NCBI RefSeq assembly: GCF_002245355.1
Contig: NZ_NOWF01000002.1
Span: 1 to 64,000, forward strand
Direction of reading: 5' to 3'
Origin: Paludifilum halophilum
GTDB taxonomy: Bacteria; Bacillota; Bacilli; Thermoactinomycetales; DSM-45169
Length of the DNA: 64,000 nucleotides
Shown: in pieces, positions 25,255 through 34,740 of the stretch
Position numbering within the stretch: the first letter of the stretch is position 1
How the letters are laid out: the number at the start of each line of letters is the position of its first letter
Program-made: the position numbers and the translations under genes
The notes under the pieces: model-generated
Database searches by the model: none
What the model was told of the DNA's origin: nothing
What the model saw: the letters and a program-made list of their open reading frames with translations, nothing else

Positions 25255-25415
25255 TCTCCTCATCCCCCCATGAGTCTCGCCCATATTTTCTTTGTCCGCT
25301 TAACCGCATACTACAGAGTGGGTAACCATCACCAAAAAACAGAAGGATAGAAAGGGAATGCCCCTTCGCAATAGTCTAACTTCATATGTTCGCCTCTGAT
25401 ACTAGCACACTGATC

Positions 25416-25440
25416 CTAGTTTGTCTATCGAATAAACGAA
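25416..25440 (-). promoter_or_regulatory. Candidate XylR operator upstream of xylA
   Basis: TAGTTTGT...ATAAACGAA forms an imperfect inverted repeat very like the Bacillus xyl operator (TTAGTTTGT...ACAAACTAA). It lies about 160 bases upstream of the xylA start, so the promoter is probably here. Control by XylR is inferred. Confidence 0.55.
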
Positions 25441-25477
25441 GATGGAATTTATAACGGCAAAGACTGAAACAAATCCG

Positions 25478-26449
25478 CTATGGGGAATCTCTCCATCCTT
25501 CATGCCGGTTCAAAACGGTTATACTCGTCTTAAATACCTTGCTTTCCCCCGCTGCCAGCTCCTGAAGCCCGGTCAGTTCCGCCGGGAGTCTCAGGTTGGG
25601 AGCATTAGTCACCCAAGTGTACGGCTCGGGACAAACAAAACCATGATGACCGTCCAAGTTGTATACAACCCAATGCTTAAAATGGCTGTCAACCCGATAC
25701 CGGATTTCAATACCTGATGCAGGGATCCACAGCCCGGCCTCATTGGTTCCTCCATCATGTCCGCTTGAAAGGAATACATCGTCCAACGCTATCCCCTCCA
25801 GACTCATTCCCTCTTTTAATTTTTCCTGATAAGGAATCTCTTCAAGCTGTCCTGTCGGAAGGAACCGGCCATTTAAGCGCCACCGTTTTTGCGCTGTCAA
25901 AGAGAATAACGATGTCTTTTCCGGAAAAACAAAGGCGGTATGGAACCCAAGCCCCAGTGGAAAGGAATCGGTTCCATGGTTCAACACTTCTGCAGTCTTG
26001 CTCAAGGAACTTCCTTCAAGTACGTAGGTCATCGTCAGGCTGAAAGGATGCGGAAACTGTCGGGTTACTTCTTCATAATCGGCTGAATCAAACCGAGTCT
26101 TGACAACAACACGCTTTTCGTCCGCTTCGGCCTCGATCACCTTCCATTTTCGAGTATGGACAAATCCATGAATGTGATTATGATGCTCTTCCTCATTCAC
26201 ATCCCATTGATAATCCCGGCCGCCATAGGAAAACCTCCCATTTTCGATGCGATTCGGCGGAAACAGGATGGGGATTCCGAACAAAACCGGTTTCTCCCAA
26301 AACTCTTCGGCAGAACGCGGCACTCTTAAAAGCTCCGATTCCGTTTCTTGATCGACCAATGAAATGAGATTCGAGCCCCACTCCGGCACAATTACAAATT
26401 CAAGACGATCATTTCCAGCTTTAACGGCCTGCTGCTGCAGGAAAGACAC
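25478..26449 (-). CDS. Aldose 1-epimerase family protein
   Basis: The 323-residue protein has the galactose-mutarotase-like beta-sandwich signatures: PILFPPNRIENGRFSYGGRD (residues about 60-80), HNHIHGFVHTRKW with the catalytic His, PLGLGFHTAFVFPE, and CPEPYTWVTNAPNL near the C-terminus. It would interconvert alpha and beta anomers of sugars released by the neighbouring beta-xylosidase before isomerisation. It lies 67 bases downstream of the GH52 gene in the same direction, so it is the last gene of the xylo-oligosaccharide operon, ending just before the xylA operator region. Confidence 0.82.
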   Translation of the reverse strand: MSFLQQQAVKAGNDRLEFVIVPEWGSNLISLVDQETESELLRVPRSAEEFWEKPVLFGIPILFPPNRIENGRFSYGGRDYQWDVNEEEHHNHIHGFVHTRKWKVIEAEADEKRVVVKTRFDSADYEEVTRQFPHPFSLTMTYVLEGSSLSKTAEVLNHGTDSFPLGLGFHTAFVFPEKTSLFSLTAQKRWRLNGRFLPTGQLEEIPYQEKLKEGMSLEGIALDDVFLSSGHDGGTNEAGLWIPASGIEIRYRVDSHFKHWVVYNLDGHHGFVCPEPYTWVTNAPNLRLPAELTGLQELAAGESKVFKTSITVLNRHEGWRDSP

Positions 26450-26516
26450 TTTTTCAACAAATGCAGCGATCGCTCATCCCCCCTTTGCTAGAATAGTTTC
26501 TGCAAACCAAGCTTTC

Positions 26517-28661
26517 CTACCTTCTTTTAAAAAACGACGTCTTCTCGTTTTCTTCCAGCCACAAAATGCTTGTCACACCGCGAGGATAATATTTACTGCC
26601 GGTAATTTCACCCGAAATAATCTGATCGCTCCAACTCCAGACTGATAACGTTGGGTGAGTCAGCCACTCTACATGGGCCCGATCGGCCCGAGCGCCTTTT
26701 TCGTCCCATTTCCAGCCGAGGATTTGTCTCGCAATGAACTGGCATAAGTAAATTTTGCTCAACCAGGAATTATTGCTTGTTGAAGAAATTTTCCATCCGC
26801 CATCCTCGAACAGGCAGACTCCTTCAGTGAGCACAGTCTCAAGATGAGTCTTTAATGCCCGGATATACGCCCCGAAACGGCCATTTTCCTCAACCGCTTC
26901 AACACGATTTGTAAAAAACGGGAATACCAAACCCTCAATGGCGGGGATGATTTTTGCATCGTTGCCTTCACCGATTACCGCCGGAATGGATCCATCGGGA
27001 GTGACATGACTGACAATGGTGTCCGCGCATTTCTCAGCCTGGACACCGGCTTCTTTTGCTAAATCCGGCTTTCCGTTTTCCGCAAACAGTTTTTCAAGAG
27101 CCACATAGGAAGCCCATATTTTTCCTGTTAGATAAATATTATTCCGGGCTTGTCCAAGCGATACATCAAGGCTGTCATAAGTCGTGATTTCACTGCCCCC
27201 CATAACACGTGAGGAATCAAGCCCCATCAATCCATTGCGTTTTTCAGATTGCGGATGATCGCGGTTCAGCATACTTTGAAAACATTGGACAAAGAGATGG
27301 AAATGCTCTCTCAACCACTCCTTGTCTCCGGTCTGTTCGACATAGACAGCGGCCGTCAAAATCCAGTTGACCAGCTGTTCATGGGTCATATGAGAAAAGC
27401 AGCCATCCAGACCGTACAATTCATAAGACGAATATCCCGGGCGCGATAGGGTGTTGGCCACTCCCATATCATGAGTGAAGCTGATGCCGCCCGGGTATTC
27501 GGTGTCATCCCCGGGAAAACGGACCATATCTTCATAGCTGAAACGTTTGCTAAACATATTCAGTTCGTTTTTCACTGTCCATGGATTCATTCTCAGTTCA
27601 AAAAACAGCTGATCCACCGTCAAATCGAATGTATTCATCATGCGATATTCGCCTTCATTCACCACCCAGAAGGGTTCCCCGCCTTGATCAAGCAACTGGG
27701 TGGAACCATAATAGCTGCGGATGGAATGGATCAGCATCCACTTTTGGTCATCGGATAAGTGGTCAGCTTGTTCGACGAATGGATCGGTTTCTTTGCAGCG
27801 TTCGGCGATTGTAGAGAAATGGTCAAGGGTAAAGGCAGCGACCGACTCAATGTTGGAAAAATACCGGGTATAGTAATAGGAAGTGTCCATTCCGGCTGTA
27901 ACAATCCCGCCCCGGTAAAAACAAACGGCAAACGGGTAGGTGCGGCATTCTCCGGCCGGCACATCGACAACCAGTGTCCCGAGGGATCCGAGGCCAAATT
28001 TCCAATTCTCTTCCCGGGGAGTTGTCAGCACGTTCTCGATGCTGAAGTGCATCGCTGACTTCACATCAGGATCTTTTGAAACAATCGCTGTTATCCGCCC
28101 CTGGCCAACTCCCACAATCCCATCGCAGGTGTCGTCCAGTCTTCGCATGGAGCTGTATGGATCACTGCCTTGGTAGCCGAAAAACGCGCGGCGCGGCTTC
28201 GTTCCTTTTCTGTTGTCAACCGTAAGTTCGGCCAGGACGGCAGGCACGAGAGTCAGTTTCAGTTCCGTTTCCGTTGCTGTTGCCGGATCAGGTACCGGTT
28301 GAGTCTGTGAATAAATAGTAAAAGTTAAGTCCCCAGCCGTCCATGTGTCCGTATTCAGCTTGAAATCCCTCTTTACACGATCCTTTGAAAAAGGAATGAT
28401 CATCCTTGGCTTTTCCGGATCCGGATCCATATTTTCGATATCGTAGCGTCGGCTTTCATCCTCATCAGCTGATGCAAAAAATGGGAAAGCCTCATAAATC
28501 CCTTCCCGGTCCATCGATTCAGCTCCAATATAGACATTTTGACGAGGCGGTCGGCCAAGCTCAAGGTCAAGACCGCCACCGTTTCCGGGGAAGCCGAGAG
28601 TAAAACTGGAAAATGCACCAATGGGTGAATGGTGAGCATTAAAAAACATGTTCCGGTTCAT
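26517..28661 (-). CDS. Beta-xylosidase, glycoside hydrolase family 52
   Basis: The 714-residue protein follows the GH52 family along its full length. Characteristic stretches include FFNAHHSPIGAFSSFTLGFP at the N-terminus, ARPPRQNV-like LGRPPRQNVYIG, VNEGEYRMMNTFDLTVDQLF, GISFTHDMGVAN, MGGSEITTYDSLDVSLGQ and GEITGSKYYPRGVTSILWLE at the end. In Geobacillus XynB2 a Glu nucleophile and an Asp acid/base act with retention; the segments carrying them appear intact here. There is no signal peptide, so it acts on imported xylo-oligosaccharides in the cytoplasm. The start at 28661 (MNRNMFF) fits the family; an upstream in-frame ATG at 28685 is less likely. Confidence 0.93.
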   Translation of the reverse strand: MNRNMFFNAHHSPIGAFSSFTLGFPGNGGGLDLELGRPPRQNVYIGAESMDREGIYEAFPFFASADEDESRRYDIENMDPDPEKPRMIIPFSKDRVKRDFKLNTDTWTAGDLTFTIYSQTQPVPDPATATETELKLTLVPAVLAELTVDNRKGTKPRRAFFGYQGSDPYSSMRRLDDTCDGIVGVGQGRITAIVSKDPDVKSAMHFSIENVLTTPREENWKFGLGSLGTLVVDVPAGECRTYPFAVCFYRGGIVTAGMDTSYYYTRYFSNIESVAAFTLDHFSTIAERCKETDPFVEQADHLSDDQKWMLIHSIRSYYGSTQLLDQGGEPFWVVNEGEYRMMNTFDLTVDQLFFELRMNPWTVKNELNMFSKRFSYEDMVRFPGDDTEYPGGISFTHDMGVANTLSRPGYSSYELYGLDGCFSHMTHEQLVNWILTAAVYVEQTGDKEWLREHFHLFVQCFQSMLNRDHPQSEKRNGLMGLDSSRVMGGSEITTYDSLDVSLGQARNNIYLTGKIWASYVALEKLFAENGKPDLAKEAGVQAEKCADTIVSHVTPDGSIPAVIGEGNDAKIIPAIEGLVFPFFTNRVEAVEENGRFGAYIRALKTHLETVLTEGVCLFEDGGWKISSTSNNSWLSKIYLCQFIARQILGWKWDEKGARADRAHVEWLTHPTLSVWSWSDQIISGEITGSKYYPRGVTSILWLEENEKTSFFKRR

Positions 28662-28743
28662 CCAAATTCCCCACTTTCTTATCATCTGGAAGAGAGTCTC
28701 TTTTCAAAGAAGCAACTCCATCGATAAACGGAACTTGCAAACA

Positions 28744-29631
28744 TCACCCCTTGACCGATCCGGCTGCAATTCCTTCCACAATGCGATTGCTGAGGATCAG
28801 GAAGGCTGTCAAAATGGGCAGGATACTGATGACGAGAGTGGCACCGATCGCTCCCCAGTCTGTGGTATATTGACCGATGAAGTTTTGGATGCCGACAGTC
28901 AGGGTTTTGTAGATATCCGAACTGATAAACGTATTGACAAATACGAACTCATTCCAGTTGTAAATCATGTTGATGATGGCTGCAGTCGCTATCACCGGCG
29001 AAGTCATCGGCAGGGTAATCCGGAAGAAAATATGGTGGATCGATGCCCCATCCATGACGGCCGCCTCCTCCATCTCACAGGGTAATGCCTCATAGAAACC
29101 GAGTAGAATCATGATCGTAATCGGCAGGTTAAAGGCCGTATACGAAAGGATGATCGACAGCGGACTATCAATCAAATGGATTTTCGTGAATGTATTGAAT
29201 AATGGGATCAGGGTCGAATGGACGGGTATCATCAGACCAACCATGAACAGTCCCAAAACCAACCGACTGAACTTCCATTTCATCCTTGTAATCGCGAATG
29301 TCACCATACTGGCCAACAGGACCGTCAACACAACCGCTGACGCCGTATATACAACACTATTAAAAAAGTATTGGCTGATATTCCCTTCCGTCCACACCTT
29401 GATGTAGTTTTCCCATTTTGGATTTGTCGGCAGGGAAAACGGTGAATGAAAGACTTCCTGGTTGTCTTTCAAAGAGAAAAAGAACAACCAGACGATGGGA
29501 GCAATCTGAAAGACCGCTACAATGGCAAGGAACAAGTAGAGAATTCCATAGGCAACTCTGTTGATTGTACGAGAGGGTTTTCTTGTTCTTGCGACACTTG
29601 AACTCTGAACAGCCGTTTTGACCGGTTCCAT
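28744..29631 (-). CDS. ABC sugar transporter permease (MalG/CUT1 type)
   Basis: The 295-residue protein has six transmembrane segments and the inner-membrane-component EAA loop EEAAVMDGASIHHIFFRITL followed by P, where the ATPase docks. CUT1 permeases import oligosaccharides. It is 17 bases downstream of its partner permease and upstream of the GH52 beta-xylosidase. No ATPase gene is present in the operon, so a shared MsmX-type ATPase encoded elsewhere is expected, as usual for Bacillota CUT1 systems. The likely substrate is xylo-oligosaccharides, from context. Confidence 0.88.
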   Translation of the reverse strand: MEPVKTAVQSSSVARTRKPSRTINRVAYGILYLFLAIVAVFQIAPIVWLFFFSLKDNQEVFHSPFSLPTNPKWENYIKVWTEGNISQYFFNSVVYTASAVVLTVLLASMVTFAITRMKWKFSRLVLGLFMVGLMIPVHSTLIPLFNTFTKIHLIDSPLSIILSYTAFNLPITIMILLGFYEALPCEMEEAAVMDGASIHHIFFRITLPMTSPVIATAAIINMIYNWNEFVFVNTFISSDIYKTLTVGIQNFIGQYTTDWGAIGATLVISILPILTAFLILSNRIVEGIAAGSVKG

Positions 29632-29648
29632 TTCATCTTTCCTCTCTT

Positions 29649-30527
29649 TTAGTTGTTATCATTTGGACGAACGACCGTCAGTTTTCGAATCAGGTAGGTG
29701 ACAATCAGACAGATGATGAGCAGGAAAAATCCGACCGTACTTCCATAGCCGAAGTCAAACTCATTGAACGCTTTATTGTACATATAGGAGGCCATAACCT
29801 CACTGGCTCCATTCGGTCCGCCTCCCGTCATCACGTAAATCAGGTCAAAATATTTTAAGGAACCGACCACCGCAAGCACGATCGTCACCTTGATCACATT
29901 CATAATCAATGGAACTTTGATCCTGGTTGCAATCTGGAATGGAGTAGCACCGTCAATTTTCGCCACTTCCTCAAGCTCTTGCGGGATATTCTTGAGTGCC
30001 GCATAATAAATCAAGATATAAAACCCCGCATATTGCCATATCACCGGGACGATGATCGCAAACAACACCCATTCGGGGTCAGCCAGCCAGGAAGGAGGGT
30101 TCTCAATGCCAAGCTTGATCAGGATATGATTAAGAAGCCCGTTACTTGGATGGTAAATTTTCATCCAGAGCTGTGCGATAATTACCGAGGCCAGCAACAT
30201 GGGAATCAAATAAATTTTTCTGATAAGATTGGCCCCCTTTATCTTCCCAGCAAGAATCAGGGAAACCAATAAATAGCCAATCAAGCTGAGAACGGAAAAA
30301 AGGGCCAGTAAAAAAGAATGATAGGCACTTTGCCAAAACAGGGAATCCTGAATGAGGCGGCTGTAATTCTCCAAACCTACGAATTTCATGCCACCGAACC
30401 CCGTCCATTTCATGAGTCCATAATATCCGGTAAGTACAATCGGTACATAGACCAAGGCAAGGATCAGGAAGAGGGCAGGTGCGATATACAAGAGAATCAC
30501 TTTTTTGTTGGACAGGATATGGTTCAA
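29649..30527 (-). CDS. ABC sugar transporter permease (MalF/CUT1 type)
   Basis: The 292-residue partner permease has six hydrophobic segments, the first at residues 11-32, and the EAA motif LEEVAKIDGATPFQIATRIK. It forms the heterodimeric channel with the next gene. It is preceded by the substrate-binding lipoprotein gene, with a hairpin in the gap that may lower its expression relative to the binding protein. The substrate is inferred to be xylo-oligosaccharides from the GH52 and xyl genes nearby. Confidence 0.88.
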   Translation of the reverse strand: MNHILSNKKVILLYIAPALFLILALVYVPIVLTGYYGLMKWTGFGGMKFVGLENYSRLIQDSLFWQSAYHSFLLALFSVLSLIGYLLVSLILAGKIKGANLIRKIYLIPMLLASVIIAQLWMKIYHPSNGLLNHILIKLGIENPPSWLADPEWVLFAIIVPVIWQYAGFYILIYYAALKNIPQELEEVAKIDGATPFQIATRIKVPLIMNVIKVTIVLAVVGSLKYFDLIYVMTGGGPNGASEVMASYMYNKAFNEFDFGYGSTVGFFLLIICLIVTYLIRKLTVVRPNDNN

Positions 30528-30561
30528 AACACTGCAACTCCTTCCCTCGCTGAGAAATAAG

Positions 30562-30594
30562 AAAGGACATACCGTTTTTGTTGATATGTCCTTT
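30562..30594 (-). promoter_or_regulatory. Intercistronic hairpin between binding protein and permease genes
   Basis: AAAGGACATA and TATGTCCTTT form a 10-bp stem just downstream of the binding-protein stop codon. Such hairpins often stabilise the upstream message or partly terminate transcription, giving excess binding protein over permease. That role is inferred. Confidence 0.55.
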
Positions 30595-30608
30595 GTTTAC
30601 TGCGTCAA

Positions 30609-31910
30609 TTACTCTTTTTGCAATGCCTCTTCATGTCGCTTGGCAAAATCCTTTGGCTGAACTTCGTTGCCAAACAGAGATTGGATCAGATTCAAGTGTG
30701 TTTCGGCAACGGAAGAGCTCATTTGGACATCGGCAAACAGGGTAAGGTTGCTCGATTGGTTCAAATCATCCAGGATATCGATATACAGTTGCGGTAATTC
30801 AACTTCACCCGTATCCACTTTGGTTGCGGGAATCACACCGGCTTTTGTGACCGCTTGATCCCCCCATTTTTCAACGAAAAATTCGGCGAATTCTTTCGAC
30901 TCATCCTTGACTTTTGAATTTTGAGCAACAAACAATCCGACACCGGGTCCCCCAACCCAGCTGTTGATGTCGCTTTTACCGCCTTCCACAGTCGGGAACT
31001 TAAAGTATCCAACATTGTCACGGAATTCCTGCGGAATTTCCTCATTGGTTGTGAAGTTTGGAAGTTCCCACGTTCCCATAAGGTACATAGCGGCTTTTTC
31101 GTTTAGGAATTGGGATTTTGCTTCATCATTGGAAAGACCGTTGAATCCTTTATTGAAAGCATTTGCTTTTACCAGTTTTTGAATTTCATCTGCGGCTGAG
31201 ACAAAAGCGGAATCTTCGAATGAACCGGAACGGTCAATGGCTTTGTTCAACATTTTCGGGCCGCCCAGGCGGTCAGCCAGGTACATATACCAGAGGGAAC
31301 CGGTCCAGCGGTCTTTATTACCCAGAGCGATGGGAGTGACCCCCTCACTTTCAAGGGTTTTCACCACGTTTTTGAATTCTTTATACGTTTCCGGTACTTC
31401 CAGATTATTCTCCTTGAAGATTTTCTTATTGTAATAGATCGGTGCGATATTCAGTTCCAGAGGCAGTCCGTAAGTCTGGCCATCAACCTCATAAGCCTCG
31501 GTTGTACCGCTTACAAACTCATCCTTTAAACCGTCATCCAAGACATCATCAAGTGGGGCGAAAAGCTTTCCCTCGACAAAAGGATTCAAGTAACCCGCCG
31601 CCCAAGTAAACCCGACATCAGGCAGTTGGTTTGAGGAAGAAAGAATTTTCATTTTGTTTTTGTACTGCTCATTTTCAAGTACTTCAACCTCAACATGGAC
31701 ACCCGGGTGTTTGGATTCAAATTGTTCGATAATATCCTTGACAATCATGTTGTGATGTTTAGAACTGCCGGCAGGCCAGAGATGCATGAACTGGATCATC
31801 TTTTCGGAACCGCTTTCATTTCCGGCCTCTGAACCCCCGGAACAACCGGATAGGACAACTGTCCAAACCAGAACAGCGGCAAACAGTAATGAATACCCTT
31901 TCCGTTTCAT
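30609..31910 (-). CDS. Extracellular sugar-binding lipoprotein of the ABC importer
   Basis: The 433-residue protein begins with a lipoprotein signal: a hydrophobic core then LSGCSGGS, so Cys at about residue 23 is lipidated and anchors it outside the membrane. The rest is a type 1 (MalE-like) solute-binding fold, with FMHLWPAGSSKHHNMIVKDI near the N-terminus, YGLPLELNIAPIYYNKKIF and AAMYLMGTWELPNF. It heads the transporter operon, downstream of the YesM/YesN-type two-component pair that probably controls it. The ligand is probably xylo-oligosaccharides, judged from the operon. Confidence 0.88.
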   Translation of the reverse strand: MKRKGYSLLFAAVLVWTVVLSGCSGGSEAGNESGSEKMIQFMHLWPAGSSKHHNMIVKDIIEQFESKHPGVHVEVEVLENEQYKNKMKILSSSNQLPDVGFTWAAGYLNPFVEGKLFAPLDDVLDDGLKDEFVSGTTEAYEVDGQTYGLPLELNIAPIYYNKKIFKENNLEVPETYKEFKNVVKTLESEGVTPIALGNKDRWTGSLWYMYLADRLGGPKMLNKAIDRSGSFEDSAFVSAADEIQKLVKANAFNKGFNGLSNDEAKSQFLNEKAAMYLMGTWELPNFTTNEEIPQEFRDNVGYFKFPTVEGGKSDINSWVGGPGVGLFVAQNSKVKDESKEFAEFFVEKWGDQAVTKAGVIPATKVDTGEVELPQLYIDILDDLNQSSNLTLFADVQMSSSVAETHLNLIQSLFGNEVQPKDFAKRHEEALQKE

Positions 31911-32018
31911 GGATTACCCCCTGGATTGAATGATGGTTTCTAAAAGTGTATCACCCAAAAAAAGAAGCGGTAAGGTCACCGCAATTGGGGGAAGTACCAC
32001 AATTTTTAGGATAGGGGA

Positions 32019-32795
32019 TTATTCGAGTTCGGACCATTTGCGATATTTACCGGGAGTCACTCCTTCGTTGTTTTTGAATATTTTGATAAAATACTTAGCC
32101 GTTTGGTACCCCGTCTTCTTCGCGATTTCATCAATCGACAAAGAAGAAGACAGCAAGAGGCTTTTAGCCAACTGCAGTCTTTTCCGTGTAAGATATTCAC
32201 TAAAGGTCAGCCTGGTTTGTTCCTTAAATAGGGCGCTGAAATAGCTCGCATTCAAATGGACTCGATCGGCGACATTCTTCAGGGTGATCGGACGGTCGAC
32301 ATGATCATTCAAATATTGGATCGCTTCTTTAATCGGCGGCGTTAAGCCATCGTGTCTTTCCACCTGCCATAATTTCTTGTCGGCCACTTTCTCCATGTAA
32401 CCTGCTCTCTCATTCTTCATTTCGATCTCCATCGCTTGCTCCACTGCTTCAATCAATTTTTGTTTATTGATCGGCTTTAATAGGTAATCCACGACTCCCA
32501 GGCGAATGGCTTCCTGAGCGTACTCAAAATCAGGGTACCCCGAAAGGATAAGGACAACCGGCTTTTTTCCATTTTCCCTCACGGTTTTTAACAATTGGAG
32601 GCCGTTCATCGCCGGCATGCGAATATCCGTGATCAAGAGATGAACCTTTCGGGTGTTAAAGATCTCCAAGGACTGGTTACCATCTTCAGCCGCGAGGATT
32701 TCATATTGCCCTTTCGACCAAGAATCAAGTGTTTTTTTCAGACCCTGTCTTGTCCTTTGCTCATCATCCGCGATCAAAATTGTCTTGGACATCAT
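32019..32795 (-). CDS. Response regulator with AraC-type DNA-binding domain (YesN-like)
   Basis: The 258-residue protein has a receiver domain (1-120: KTILIADDEQRTRQGLKKTL with the acidic pocket; phospho-acceptor Asp in LLITDIRMPAMNG; Lys in YLLKPINK) and two AraC helix-turn-helices (about 165-255: ITLKNVADRVHLNASYFSAL and SIDEIAKKTGYQTAKYFIKI). The start at 32795 follows AAGGAGG and overlaps the kinase gene by 32 bases. It would activate the adjacent transporter/GH52 operon when its kinase senses an extracellular saccharide. Confidence 0.9.
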   Translation of the reverse strand: MMSKTILIADDEQRTRQGLKKTLDSWSKGQYEILAAEDGNQSLEIFNTRKVHLLITDIRMPAMNGLQLLKTVRENGKKPVVLILSGYPDFEYAQEAIRLGVVDYLLKPINKQKLIEAVEQAMEIEMKNERAGYMEKVADKKLWQVERHDGLTPPIKEAIQYLNDHVDRPITLKNVADRVHLNASYFSALFKEQTRLTFSEYLTRKRLQLAKSLLLSSSLSIDEIAKKTGYQTAKYFIKIFKNNEGVTPGKYRKWSELE

Positions 32796-34551
32796 CTTTA
32801 TAACCTCCTTCTGCCGGAATTTCAATGGTCACACTTGTCCCCGCCCCCGGCGTACTTTCCACCTGTAGATCGGGCAGATCCATTTTCTCATAATATAGAT
32901 GGAGCCGCTTGTTGACATTGGAAAGCGCCCTCCCTTGACCTTTAAACGATGATATCCCTTTGTTTTTTACTGTTCGGTTAATAATTTCCGCTTTTTTCGG
33001 GTCGATCCCCTTCCCATTATCCTGAACCATAATCTTGATATGTCCGGGTGTCTCAGCATTCATGGTTTTCACCACGACCCTGCCCTGCTCTGTTTTATTT
33101 TCGATTCCATGCACAATGGCATTTTCTACGAGAGGCTGAATGGTCAGCCGGGGTATGCGACAGTCCAGATGTTGCGGCTCCACGGAAATATCGCCAATCA
33201 TCCGATCTCCAAGCCTCATTTGAATCAGCTGCAAATACCGTTCGATTTGTTCCATCTCGTCACGAATCCTCACCCATTCATCTTCCTCTGAGTTCCTGAT
33301 GGTATAGCGAAACAGATTGGACATCGACACGACGAGTTCAGCAAGATCCTCCTCTTCTCTTTCTACTAAAGACCAATATAAAGCATTCAATGTGTTATAA
33401 AGGAAATGAGGGTCCATCTGAGCCTGTAGGGCTTTTAGTTCGGTCCTGCTTCGCAACAATTCCTTCTCGTACACTTCCTGGATAAGATGATTGATATCTT
33501 CAGCCATTCGGTTATAGGTATGGTTCAGTTCAATAATCTCGATGGAAGAAAACATTTCCGGACTCCGCTTCAATTGATCCAGCTCGGCACTTTTCATTGT
33601 GGTGGTCAGTTTATGAATCGGTTTCGTAATGAAGTCGGACAGAAAAAACGATGAAATCAGAAAGATGACCAATCCAATTCCACCGGACAAGAGAATGGAC
33701 GCTCTAACAACCGAGACTCCCTCTACAAGGAGGGTCATTGGCATGAGGATGACAAGTGTCCAGCCTGTCAGCTTTGAACGTTCCTTCACGACTAGATAAT
33801 CGGTTCCATCGATCGTGACACTCTGCTTTTTTCCCTCCAAAACACCTTCAATGTTGCCTTTATAGTTGGAAGTAATCGGTGTAGAGCTTTGGTCAAGAAG
33901 CATCATAAATTCCCGGTGTCCCTCACGGTGATCAATGTTGTTCACCTGAAAATAACTGTTATAAATGCGAGTGACTAAATAACCTCCTTTTGCAAAGGAA
34001 CGATCCAACAAACTCACTCTTCGAATCGAAAGTGAAAAATCCCCGTTATAGGGATCCTTGCCTGCCCATACAGCCTTTCCTTTGTATGCATCTGCTTTCT
34101 CGATCCACTTGCGATCAATCCTGTCCGAAAGGTGCTTATCATCAAACGGGTAGATCCGGTTCCCGTCCGCCGAGTACAGTTCGAATGACTGGATACCGTC
34201 CGAATAAACCTGATAGTTACCGATAATCCGTGCAATCGTTTGCTTTTCCGAAAAGTTGAGATGGTTGCCTTTCGCCGTTGACAGTAACTGTTGTTGAATG
34301 GTTTCGTTTGTTACCAGCTGGCTGGACAAGGTGTCCACTTGCTTATATAGCGTTTCCATTCTTCCGTTGGCTTCAATGGCAGTCTGTTTGATTTGTTTTT
34401 CGGCATGGCTCTTCACTAGGGTGGACACCTGGTTATATACGAAGAAAGATACAATGGCTAAAACGAACAACATAACCACCAGGTAAACGGATAAGATCTG
34501 ATTGCGCAATGTATTGAGTTTTTTAAGCCGATCTTTAATAATCACCATCAC
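32764..34551 (-). CDS. Sensor histidine kinase (YesM/LytS-type)
   Basis: The 595-residue protein has a transmembrane helix (about 17-38), a large extracellular Cache-like sensor region (40-275), a second membrane span (about 280-305), a HAMP linker, the His_kinase box LKALQAQMDPHFLYNTLNAL with the phospho-His, and an HATPase domain with LVENAIVHGIENKTEQG and DNGKGID. This kinase class pairs with AraC-type response regulators to control carbohydrate uptake. The genes overlap, so the pair is co-translated. The signal is probably an extracellular xylo-oligosaccharide or the loaded binding protein, by inference. Confidence 0.9.
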   Translation of the reverse strand: MMVIIKDRLKKLNTLRNQILSVYLVVMLFVLAIVSFFVYNQVSTLVKSHAEKQIKQTAIEANGRMETLYKQVDTLSSQLVTNETIQQQLLSTAKGNHLNFSEKQTIARIIGNYQVYSDGIQSFELYSADGNRIYPFDDKHLSDRIDRKWIEKADAYKGKAVWAGKDPYNGDFSLSIRRVSLLDRSFAKGGYLVTRIYNSYFQVNNIDHREGHREFMMLLDQSSTPITSNYKGNIEGVLEGKKQSVTIDGTDYLVVKERSKLTGWTLVILMPMTLLVEGVSVVRASILLSGGIGLVIFLISSFFLSDFITKPIHKLTTTMKSAELDQLKRSPEMFSSIEIIELNHTYNRMAEDINHLIQEVYEKELLRSRTELKALQAQMDPHFLYNTLNALYWSLVEREEEDLAELVVSMSNLFRYTIRNSEEDEWVRIRDEMEQIERYLQLIQMRLGDRMIGDISVEPQHLDCRIPRLTIQPLVENAIVHGIENKTEQGRVVVKTMNAETPGHIKIMVQDNGKGIDPKKAEIINRTVKNKGISSFKGQGRALSNVNKRLHLYYEKMDLPDLQVESTPGAGTSVTIEIPAEGGYKDDVQDNFDRG

Positions 34552-34701
34552 CTAATTTGAAAATCATCTGATCATTTTCTTCGATTTTATCAAATTAGAG
34601 GGTCAATAAAAAATATTCCATCATTTCACTGGCTGTCCATCCATCTTAACAAGCAATCAATAAACCGTGATGGTTTCGTATAAAAAAAGAGAAACCCCTG
34701 A

Positions 34702-34707
34702 TATAAT
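34702..34707 (+). promoter_or_regulatory. Candidate -10 box for the BCCT gene
   Basis: TATAAT at 34702-34707 lies about 34 bases upstream of the GTG start at 34741, followed by a GGGGGG ribosome binding site. No convincing -35 is seen at normal spacing, so the promoter may need an activator. Confidence 0.45.
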
Positions 34708-34740
34708 AAAGATAGAATCCCAAAACATGGGGGGCTTGAT

